From NCBI GenBank assembly GCA_030748735.1, contig JASMLK010000131.1, forward strand, positions 1 through 40,221: a stretch of 40,221 bases of DNA. The letters are read 5' to 3'. Under the pieces are notes generated by a model. It did not search any database and was not told the origin of the DNA. It was given only the letters and a program-made list of their open reading frames with translations. Source of the stretch: Myxococcota bacterium (GTDB lineage Bacteria; Myxococcota_A; UBA9160; UBA4427). Of this stretch, positions 32,001-38,510 are shown one piece after another. The first letter of the stretch is position 1. Each line of letters opens with the position of its first letter. The position numbers were made by a program, and so were the translations under genes.

Positions 32001-34104
32001 CAAGCAACGCAACTACCAATCGACCGTCGGTGGCGATGGCGCGTGCATGGGTTGTGGCGAGAAGACGGACATCCATCTCGTGCTCTCGGCCGTGAACGCG
32101 CTGTTGATTCCGCGCGTCGAAGCCCACGTTCGCGAACTCGATCAACTGATCACCGACCTCGAGGCGAAGGCGCGCAGCCTCGTTGCAGCCGACGCCGACC
32201 TCGACGCGATTGCAAAGAGCGGTGAGAGCGGAGTTGACGTACACGTCGACGGCGAGCACGGCAGCGAGGTCGGGCGTCTGTTGGCGCTGACCGGCAGGCT
32301 GAAGGACCTGCGCTGGCACTACACCGAGGGGCCGAGTGGCAAGGGGCGGTCGCGCGCCGGCTTCGCGAATTCCACCGGTTGCAGCTCGGTCTGGGGTTCC
32401 ACCTATCCCTTCAACCCCTACCCCTTCCCCTGGGCGAACCATCTCTTCCAGGACGCACCCTCCCTCGCCATCGGCATCTTCGAAGGCCACATGCGCAAGA
32501 TGGCGGACGGCTTCCGCGACGTGCGCCGGGCACGGCTCGAACTCGCCGGTGAGTACGACGCCGAAGAGCACGAACCCTTCTTCAGCAAGTTCGACTGGGA
32601 GCAGTTCAGCGACGAAGAATTCGCCCTGTGCCCGCCGCTGTTCGCGGTCGGCGGCGACGGCGCAATGATGGACATCGGCTTCCAGAACCTGTCGCGGCTA
32701 CTCGCGAGCAACAAGCCGATTCGGGTGGTCGTCGTCGACACACAGGTCTACTCGAACACCGGCGGGCAGGCCTGCACCAGTGGCTTCATCGGGCAGGTGT
32801 CCGACATGGCCGCCTTCGGACCCGACCAACACGGCAAGGAAGAGAAGCGCAAGGAACTTGCGTTGCTCGCGATCGCCCATCGCGGGGCGTTCGTGCTGCA
32901 GACGTCGCAAGGCGCACCGTCACACCTGCTCGGCGGTGTTCTCAAGGGACTGGGTGCGCGGCGGCCCTCGATCTTCATCCTCAACACGCCCTGCCCGGTG
33001 GAGTGGGGGATCGGTGACAGCGAGGCGCCCGACGCCGCGCGCCTCGCGCTCGAAAGCCGCGCGGTCCCGCACCTGGTCTACGACCCCGAAGGTGGACCCG
33101 ACCTCGCGGATTGCGTCGACCTCGAAGGCAACCCCGAACTCGAAAACGACTGGCCGACCTACGAGCTGCGGTACCGCGAAGCCGGTGAAGAGCGCGCGAT
33201 GACGTTGCCCGTCACGACGGCGGATTGGGCCGCGCACGAAGCCCGCTTCCGGAAGCACTTCACCCCGATGCCCGACGACACTTCGGACTCGGAGTGGATT
33301 CCGTTCCACGAGTACGTGGCGCTCACCGCAGAAGAACGGGAAGACAAGTCTCCCTTCATCTACTTCACCCCGGCGGCCGGCGAAGAACTCGGGCGTCTGG
33401 CGGTGGCGGAAGAGATCGTGACCCTCGCCGAGGAACGCCTCGGCTTCTGGCACGAGTTGCGAGAGATGGCGGGGATCGTGCTTTCCACGAAGGCAAGGGA
33501 GAAGACGGCCGAAGACGCCGAAGCCGAGTTCGAAAGCCGCAGCCAGGCCCTGCGCGCCGAATACGAAGCCAAGCTAACGACGCTGCAGACCCAGTACCCG
33601 CAACTCATTGCGCGGCGTATGGCCGAAGGACTGCTGCGAAGTGGCGGCGACATGACGATCGCGCAGATCCTCGAGCAAGCCGACACTTTGCCAGCGCGCG
33701 CGCCCGCAGCGCCACCGGCTGCGACACCAGTAGCTGCCCCGGTCGAACCGCCCGCCGCGACACGAGAACCTCCTCCGCCCGAAAGCACAGCCGTTGCTGC
33801 ACCCGTCGAAGCCGCCCCCGAACCCGCGCAAGAAGTCGAAGAAGACGACGACCTCGCGATGGAGGCGTACATCGACACGGAGATGTGCACGAGCTGCGAT
33901 GACTGCCTCAAGCTGAACAAGCAGATGTTCGCCTACAACGACGACAAGCAGGCGTACATCAAGGACCTGAGCGCGGGAACCTTCAAGCAGTTGGTGATGG
34001 CCGCGGAGGCGTGCCCTGCGGAGATCATCCACCCCGGCACTCCCCTCGATCCCAACGAGAAAGATCTCGACAAGCTCATCAAACGCGCTGAGCGCTTCAA
34101 CTGA
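29056..34104 (+). CDS. nifJ: NifJ-type pyruvate:ferredoxin oxidoreductase with C-terminal ferredoxin-like extension (1682 aa)
   Basis: A single-chain PFOR: domain I with AYPITPSTQMGE near residue 37; domain II at about 270-390; the gamma-like domain III at about 470-660 (GGWGAITMGKNLA); a dicluster ferredoxin domain with CTGCGKCWTQCP at 782 and CKGCDICVAVCP at 919; and the TPP domain from CMGCGEK at 997 through GDGAMMDIG at 1200 and DTQVYSNTGGQ at 1228. NifJ enzymes are about 1170-1200 residues, so this one is some 480 longer. The extra length is a wide gap between the two clusters, an insert at about 1010-1090, a coiled-coil-rich region after 1400, a Pro/Ala linker at about 1550-1595, and a final domain with Cys1611, 1614, 1617 and 1653 (CTSCDDC, EACP), enough for one [4Fe-4S] cluster. 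It makes acetyl-CoA, CO2 and low-potential electrons from pyruvate. Confidence 0.93.
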   Translation: MSERKAPSNVKYPGILTTDDGSGAVIGAETAASEAAGAYPITPSTQMGEGWAAAVAAGETNVNGRSLIFFEPEGEHAAAGVMAGLSMTGLRSANFSSGQGIAYMHESLYAAVGKRLTYVLNVAARAMTKHALNVHAGHDDYHAIDDTGFFQVFAKSVQEVADLNLIAHRIAELSLNPGVCAQDGFLTSHTIESFRRPERELIREFLGDPSDMIESPTPAQQMIFGDTRRRIPELFDYDYPAMLGVVQNQDSYAQGVAAQRPFYFDHIQSIADRAFEEYAALTGRQYARASGYRLADADLVIVGQGSLVANAEAVVDHLRETKGTKVGALNLTMFRPFPSDLVTTLLRGKKAVTVLERTDQPLASDLPMLREIRTAMAKGMENHRARKNPPHEGLAACAPKEIPEFYSGSYGMGSRDLQPADLIAAVENMQDKDGGRRHFYLGIDFIRRGTELPKLEIWQERIKAAYPGVAELSLERGEDVNLIPSGGVNLRIHSVGGWGAITMGKNLATTASELLGLCIKANPKYGSEKKGQPTTFYASFASEPIRTNCELKHVNAVLAPDGNVFHHDDALEGMDEGGILIIQSDQSNEHVWNEVPERARRVIREKNISIYALDGFAIAHGEASNPELRFRMQGTAFMGAFFRTSPLVEAAGLDEEHLFSGIRQQLQKKFGQLGEQVVEDNFRVIERGYREVHQIDTSMEATSRDEAEPPPVMPEILDGRGWRDGIANPGRFWEQVGSLYKAGEEPIADPFTALSAMPAATSAMRDMTMVRFSVPEFIAENCTGCGKCWTQCPDTAIPGVVNTTTELIEAAIEHTKTPDLPMKRLGQIVKHIDKEAHKILTGVPFNGIGEVLSLAFQNVIRKLDPTPERRAELDAEWGPVYSALAEFPLAKTAPFFDLPERKKKGSGGLLSVTINPDTCKGCDICVAVCPDDALRTVQQTDEIVDHLRDNWALWKKLPETDDRYVNISDLEEGIGVLSSLLLKQRNYQSTVGGDGACMGCGEKTDIHLVLSAVNALLIPRVEAHVRELDQLITDLEAKARSLVAADADLDAIAKSGESGVDVHVDGEHGSEVGRLLALTGRLKDLRWHYTEGPSGKGRSRAGFANSTGCSSVWGSTYPFNPYPFPWANHLFQDAPSLAIGIFEGHMRKMADGFRDVRRARLELAGEYDAEEHEPFFSKFDWEQFSDEEFALCPPLFAVGGDGAMMDIGFQNLSRLLASNKPIRVVVVDTQVYSNTGGQACTSGFIGQVSDMAAFGPDQHGKEEKRKELALLAIAHRGAFVLQTSQGAPSHLLGGVLKGLGARRPSIFILNTPCPVEWGIGDSEAPDAARLALESRAVPHLVYDPEGGPDLADCVDLEGNPELENDWPTYELRYREAGEERAMTLPVTTADWAAHEARFRKHFTPMPDDTSDSEWIPFHEYVALTAEEREDKSPFIYFTPAAGEELGRLAVAEEIVTLAEERLGFWHELREMAGIVLSTKAREKTAEDAEAEFESRSQALRAEYEAKLTTLQTQYPQLIARRMAEGLLRSGGDMTIAQILEQADTLPARAPAAPPAATPVAAPVEPPAATREPPPPESTAVAAPVEAAPEPAQEVEEDDDLAMEAYIDTEMCTSCDDCLKLNKQMFAYNDDKQAYIKDLSAGTFKQLVMAAEACPAEIIHPGTPLDPNEKDLDKLIKRAERFN

Positions 34105-34111
34105 GTCGACG

Positions 34112-35434
34112 ATGCCCGCGAAACCGACATTCCGCAGCGGCGTACATCCCGACGATGCGAAGGAACTCACCGCCGCGAGCCCCATCCGCCGGCTGGCCTT
34201 CCCCAGTGAAGTGGTCCTGCCGCTGCAGCAACACACGGGTGCGCCCGCGAAGTTGATGGTTCGCGTCGGAGACCACGTCGAACGCGGGGACATGATCGCC
34301 TCCGCGCAGGGTTTCATCTCTTCCCCCGTGCACGCGTCCGCGTCGGGAACCATCCGTGCCATCGGCCCCTGGCCCCATCCAAACGGAAACTTCGAAACCG
34401 CGGTGCAGATCGAGGTCGATCGCTATTCGGCGCAGATGCCGCGGCGTCGCCTGGTGCCTGACTGGGAGGAGCTGTCGCGCGAGCAGACCGTCGCAGCCGT
34501 ACAGGACGCCGGCGTCGTCGGGCTCGGCGGGGCCGCATTCCCCGCGCATGTGAAGCTATCGCCTCCGCCCGACCAGGTGATCGACACCCTGCTGGTGAAC
34601 GGCTGCGAGTGCGAGCCCTATCTCACCTCGGATCACCGCGTGATGCTCGAATACAGCGAGCGCGTCTACCTCGGCATTCGCATCATGCTTCACTGCCTGG
34701 GGATCGAGCGCGCGATCGTGGGGATCGAACAGAACAAGCCCGACGCGATCGAGGTGATGCGGTCGGCCGCTCCCGCGGATCTCGACATCGAAGTGCGCAC
34801 CCTCGAAGCGAAGTATCCCCAGGGCGCGGAAAAGATGCTCATCAAGGCGCTACTCGATCGCGAGGTCCCTTCTGGCGGGCTTCCCGGCAAGGTGGGCGTG
34901 GTGGTGCAGAACGTGGGCTCGGTTGCGACCGTGGCCGAAGTCTTCGAAACGGGCCTTCCCCTGGTCGAACGCATCGTGACGGTGACGGGACACGGCGTGC
35001 GCAAACCCGGCAACTGGATCGTGCCTGTCGGCACCCGACTGCGAGACCTGGTCGCAGAAAGCGGCGGGCTCACCGACGACGCGAGTGAGATCATCTTCGG
35101 CGGGCCGATGATGGGCATCGCGGTGGCGAACCTCGACACGCCGGTACTCAAGGGGACCAGTGGCGTGGTCGTACTGAGCGAGAGCGAAGCACCGCCGAAA
35201 GAACACTACCCGTGCATTCGCTGTGGTCACTGCCTCGAAGCCTGCCCGGTCTTCTTGAACCCCCAGCGCCTCGGCAACCTCGCGATGAGCGAGCGCTGGG
35301 ACGAGATGGTCGACCACCACCTGATGGACTGCATGCTCTGCGGTTGTTGTTCCTACGTCTGTCCCTCGAACATCCCGCTGAGCCAGTTGTTCGGGATGGC
35401 GAAGACGGCGCTGCGAAGGCGGCCTGCCGCATGA
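34112..35434 (+). CDS. rnfC: Rnf complex subunit RnfC (NADH/FMN and 2x[4Fe-4S])
   Basis: A 440-residue peripheral subunit. The N-terminal barrel-sandwich RnfC_N segment (GDHVERGDMIASAQGFISSPVHASASG) is followed by the FMN/NADH-binding domain with GVVGLGGAAFPAHVK and NGCECEPYLTSDHR. Near the C-terminus are two [4Fe-4S] motifs, CIRCGHCLEACP from Cys368 and CMLCGCCSYVCP. RnfC exchanges electrons with NAD(H). ATG at 34112 is 7 bases past the PFOR stop; its own stop overlaps the rnfD ATG. Confidence 0.95.
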   Translation: MPAKPTFRSGVHPDDAKELTAASPIRRLAFPSEVVLPLQQHTGAPAKLMVRVGDHVERGDMIASAQGFISSPVHASASGTIRAIGPWPHPNGNFETAVQIEVDRYSAQMPRRRLVPDWEELSREQTVAAVQDAGVVGLGGAAFPAHVKLSPPPDQVIDTLLVNGCECEPYLTSDHRVMLEYSERVYLGIRIMLHCLGIERAIVGIEQNKPDAIEVMRSAAPADLDIEVRTLEAKYPQGAEKMLIKALLDREVPSGGLPGKVGVVVQNVGSVATVAEVFETGLPLVERIVTVTGHGVRKPGNWIVPVGTRLRDLVAESGGLTDDASEIIFGGPMMGIAVANLDTPVLKGTSGVVVLSESEAPPKEHYPCIRCGHCLEACPVFLNPQRLGNLAMSERWDEMVDHHLMDCMLCGCCSYVCPSNIPLSQLFGMAKTALRRRPAA

Positions 35435-36441
35435 ATGCTTCGCATCGCATCGTCACTGCTTCACCGCACATCAAGGCCGCGGACGACACACCCACGATCA
35501 TGTGGTCGGTCGTTGCGAGCCTCGCTCCGGTCGTTGCGAGCGCGGTCTACTTCTTCGGCCCGAGTGCGCTGCTCGTGCTGGCGGCGAGTGTCGCGGGAGC
35601 GCTCGCACCGGAAGCGCTGCTCGGCAATCGCGGCGCGCGATCGCTACGCGACGGCTCGGCGATCATCACCGGCGTACTGCTCGGCCTCACCTTGCCACCC
35701 GGCATCCCACTGTGGATGGCCTTTCTGGGTGGGGCCTTCGGTATCGGCTTCGGCAAGCTCGTCTATGGCGGGCTCGGGCAGAACGTCTTCAACCCGGCGC
35801 TGCTTGGGCGCGCGTTCCTGCAAGCCGCCTTCCCCGTTGCGATCACCACGTGGCCCGCAGCGTCGAAGAACTGGTGGGCCCTACAGGGAGACAACTTCGC
35901 ATTCCCGCTGATGAGCCCGAAGGTGCCGGACGCGCTTTCCGGCGCCACACCTCTCGGTTTGATGAAGTTCGAACAGACCTCGACGCCGAGCCTCGACTTG
36001 ATCCTCGGCAGCACGAGCGGTTCTCTCGGTGAGACCTCGGGGTTGATCATCCTCGTTTGTGGCGCCTATCTGGCCGCACGCAAGCATCTCGAATGGCGCA
36101 TCCCGGCGAGCATCCTCGCCACCGTGGCGGTGTTCTCGGCCATCCTCTACGCGATCGATTCCGCGCACTACCCGAGCCCCGTGTTCGCGCTGTTTTCGGG
36201 CGGTTTGATGTTGGGCGCGGTCTTCATGGCGACCGACATGGTGACGTCTCCGGTGACCCACCGGGGTTGCTGGATCTTCGGCGTGGGGATCGGCTTGCTC
36301 GTGGTCACGATCCGCCTCTGGGGCGGACTCTCCGAGGGCGTGATGTACGCCATCCTGCTGATGAACGCGCTCGTTCCGTTCATCAACCGGGCCACGCAGC
36401 CGCGAACCTTCGGTGCGCTGGAAGCGGAGAGCAAGCCGTGA
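35431..36441 (+). CDS. rnfD: Rnf complex subunit RnfD (membrane, covalent FMN)
   Basis: A 336-residue membrane protein with about 9-10 helices. The flavinylation motif is Ser170-Gly-Ala-Thr173 (ALSGATPLG), where FMN is attached through phosphoester linkage to Thr. Other RnfD hallmarks are the GGLGQNVFNPALLGRAFL loop and FMATDMVTSPVTHRG. It carries electrons and ion-translocating helices. ATG at 35431 overlaps rnfC by 4 bases and its stop overlaps the rnfG GTG. The apbE flavin transferase needed for loading is not in the window. Confidence 0.95.
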   Translation: MNASHRIVTASPHIKAADDTPTIMWSVVASLAPVVASAVYFFGPSALLVLAASVAGALAPEALLGNRGARSLRDGSAIITGVLLGLTLPPGIPLWMAFLGGAFGIGFGKLVYGGLGQNVFNPALLGRAFLQAAFPVAITTWPAASKNWWALQGDNFAFPLMSPKVPDALSGATPLGLMKFEQTSTPSLDLILGSTSGSLGETSGLIILVCGAYLAARKHLEWRIPASILATVAVFSAILYAIDSAHYPSPVFALFSGGLMLGAVFMATDMVTSPVTHRGCWIFGVGIGLLVVTIRLWGGLSEGVMYAILLMNALVPFINRATQPRTFGALEAESKP

Positions 36442-37121
36442 GTGAAGGCAACGTCCAGGCCGGCACGCTCCCCCCGAGCCCGGAGCACACGTCATCGTTC
36501 AAGATGATTTCGAGTCTCGGCGCCGCCGGTGCAGCCGCGGGACTGCTGATCGTCCTCGTCTTCGGCGTGACGAAGGAACCCATCGAAAGGTACAAGGCCG
36601 AGGTCTTGCGACTCGCCGTGAGCGAAGTGCTCAACGATCCGGCCCGCTACGAAACCCTCTACGTGACGTCGGACGGTGCGATCGAAGCGTCCGTGCCCGC
36701 CGGAACGGAAAGCGAGGCGAAGAAGATCTACGTCGGCTTCGACGCGGACGGGCATGCAACGGGCGTGGCGGTCAAAGACGGGGCGGCTGGGTTCCAGGAC
36801 ATCATCACGCTGATCTACGGGTTCGATCCGACGAGCGGCAAGCTGCTCGCCATGAAGGTGCTCGAGAACAAGGAAACCCCCGGCCTCGGTGACGCGATCG
36901 AAAAGGACCTCGCCTTCGTCAGCCAGTTCGAACAGGCGACGCCACCGCTGGCGGCAGTGAAACGCAGCACCGGCGCGCCCGGTGAGATCGACGCGATTAC
37001 CGGCGCCACGATCTCCTCGCGTGCCGTCGTGCGCATCATCAACGAATCGCTCGCGCGATTGCGCGCGCCCATCGAGGCGTATTTTTCGCAGGCTTCAGCG
37101 CGAGAGGAGGCTTTGCCGTGA
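36438..37121 (+). CDS. rnfG: Rnf complex subunit RnfG (periplasmic, covalent FMN)
   Basis: A 227-residue protein with one N-terminal membrane anchor (about residues 24-44) and a periplasmic FMN-binding domain. The FMN-binding part shows GFDPTSGKLLAMKVLENKETPGLGD (two short blocks) and the flavinylation motif Thr188-Gly-Ala-Thr191 (DAITGATISS). GTG at 36438 overlaps the rnfD stop. The 3' end carries a near-duplicate of the following ribosome site: GAGAGGAGGCTTTGCCGTGA against GAGAGGCTTCACCGTGA before rnfE. Confidence 0.94.
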   Translation: MSEGNVQAGTLPPSPEHTSSFKMISSLGAAGAAAGLLIVLVFGVTKEPIERYKAEVLRLAVSEVLNDPARYETLYVTSDGAIEASVPAGTESEAKKIYVGFDADGHATGVAVKDGAAGFQDIITLIYGFDPTSGKLLAMKVLENKETPGLGDAIEKDLAFVSQFEQATPPLAAVKRSTGAPGEIDAITGATISSRAVVRIINESLARLRAPIEAYFSQASAREEALP

Positions 37122-37134
37122 GAGAGGCTTCACC

Positions 37135-37752
37135 GTGAAAGAAACGACGGGGCAAGAGGATCTGCTGCGCGGCATCTGGCGCGAGAATCCGGTGCTGATC
37201 CAGATGCTCGGCCTGTGTCCTGCGCTGGCGGTGACGAACAACGTCGAAAACAGCCTCGCGATGGCGTTGGCGACGCTGTTCGTGCTCGTTGGGTCGAGCC
37301 TTCTGGTGTCGCTGTGCAAGCGCTTCATCCCGGGCGAGATCCGCATCTCCGTCTACATCCTGATCATCGCCACCTTCGTCACGGTGGCGGACCTGACGCT
37401 GCAGGCCGTCGTACCCGAGATCCACAAAGCCCTCGGTGCCTTCATCGCGCTGATCGTGGTGAACTGCATGATCCTCGGTCGCCAGGAGGCCTTCGCCTCG
37501 AAGCGGCCGCCGGGGCGGGCGCTACTCGACGCGCTGGGCACCGGCGCGGGCTTCGCCATTGCGCTGGTGATGCTGGGTGCCGTGCGCGAGATCCTCGGCA
37601 GCGGGAGCTTCCTGGGCGTCTCGCTCTTCGGCCCGTCCTACGAACCCTGGATCGTGATGATCCTCCCACCCGGTGGCTTCCTCACGCTCGGCGCGCTCTT
37701 GCTCTGCCTGGCGTGGTGGCAGGAACGACAGGAGGTGAAGGTCAGTGGGTGA
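37135..37752 (+). CDS. rnfE: Rnf complex subunit RnfE
   Basis: A 205-residue membrane protein of the NqrD/RnfE family with six helices. It begins RGIWRENPVLIQMLGLCPALAVTNNVENSLAM (short blocks), containing the cysteine LGLCPALAVT used for the [2Fe-2S] cluster shared with RnfA. The second cysteine, NCMILGRQEAFAS, lies in the fourth helix. GTG at 37135 with GAGAGG upstream. The 3' end overlaps rnfA by 8 bases. Confidence 0.94.
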   Translation: MKETTGQEDLLRGIWRENPVLIQMLGLCPALAVTNNVENSLAMALATLFVLVGSSLLVSLCKRFIPGEIRISVYILIIATFVTVADLTLQAVVPEIHKALGAFIALIVVNCMILGRQEAFASKRPPGRALLDALGTGAGFAIALVMLGAVREILGSGSFLGVSLFGPSYEPWIVMILPPGGFLTLGALLLCLAWWQERQEVKVSG

Positions 37753-38323
37753 ACTCGTTTGGATCTTCTTGTCCGCGATGGTGATCAACAACTTCACCCT
37801 CGCGTTGTTTCTCGGGCTCTGCCCCTTCATGGGCGTTTCTGCGCGAGTCGAGACGGCCCTCCGCATGGGAGCGGCCAACATCTTCGTACTCGTGATCACT
37901 TCGGTCACCGTCTCCTTCTTGAACGCCTTCATCCTCGAGCAGGCGCCCTACCTGCGCATCATTTCGTTCATCGTCGTGATCGCGTCACTCGTGCAGATCG
38001 TCGAGACCGTGATCAAGAAGGTGAGCCCCACACTGTTTCGCGAACTCGGGATCTACCTGCCGCTCATCACGACGAACTGCGCGATCCTCGGACTCGCGAT
38101 CTTCCAGACCAACCGCGGCTACGACTTCATCGAGGGTCTTGCGTTCGCCCTCGGCGCCGGCGCCGGGCTCACCCTCGCGCTGGTGCTGATGGCTTCGATT
38201 CGCGAAGAAAGCGAACTCGCGAGCGTGCCGTCGATCGCGCGCGGCATGGGGCTCGTCCTGATCATCGCCGGCAGCCTTTCGCTGTGCTTCATGGGCTTCG
38301 CGGGCCTGTTGAGTTCGTCGTGA
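37745..38323 (+). CDS. rnfA: Rnf complex subunit RnfA
   Basis: A 192-residue membrane protein of the NqrE/RnfA family with six helices: INNFTLALFLGLCPFMGVS (Cys ligand), RMGAANIFVLVITSV, and LPLITTNCAILGLAIF (second Cys). With RnfE it forms the inverted pseudo-symmetric pair that holds the intramembrane [2Fe-2S] cluster. GTG at 37745, inside the rnfE 3' end. It is the last rnf gene; its stop overlaps the ATG of the small Cys-rich protein by one base. Confidence 0.95.
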   Translation: MGELVWIFLSAMVINNFTLALFLGLCPFMGVSARVETALRMGAANIFVLVITSVTVSFLNAFILEQAPYLRIISFIVVIASLVQIVETVIKKVSPTLFRELGIYLPLITTNCAILGLAIFQTNRGYDFIEGLAFALGAGAGLTLALVLMASIREESELASVPSIARGMGLVLIIAGSLSLCFMGFAGLLSSS

Positions 38324-38472
38324 TGGAAGTACTCGCGCCCGCGCTGCTCGCCCTGCTGTTCATCGTGTTCGGGCTCTTCTACCGCCAGGCCGCGGGCGGC
38401 GGCTGCGGGAACTGCGCGTGCACGGGCGAGTGCAAGGAAAAAGAAGAGCGGGGCGAGGTCGCGAAGCAGTAG
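38323..38472 (+). CDS. 49-aa single-span membrane protein with Cys-rich cytoplasmic tail
   Basis: A 49-residue protein: one hydrophobic helix (about residues 3-20, LAPALLALLFIVFGLFY), then a glycine-rich Cys cluster GGGCGNCACTGEC (four Cys), then a charged tail KEKEERGEVAKQ. It resembles FeoB-associated Cys-rich membrane proteins and the tiny proteins that end some rnf operons. It could bind Fe or an Fe-S cluster and help Rnf assembly. The ATG overlaps the rnfA stop by one base, so translation is coupled. The family assignment is tentative. Confidence 0.7.
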   Translation: MEVLAPALLALLFIVFGLFYRQAAGGGCGNCACTGECKEKEERGEVAKQ

Positions 38473-38510
38473 CCTGAACGGGCGGCTTCTCTTCACGAAA
38501 AGGACTCGCG

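Noticed and set aside
28900..32571. A 1223-aa minus-strand open frame opposite rnfB/PFOR
   Set aside because: It is antisense to clearly conserved PFOR and rnfB motifs, contains no recognisable domain, and is what high GC third-position bias produces.
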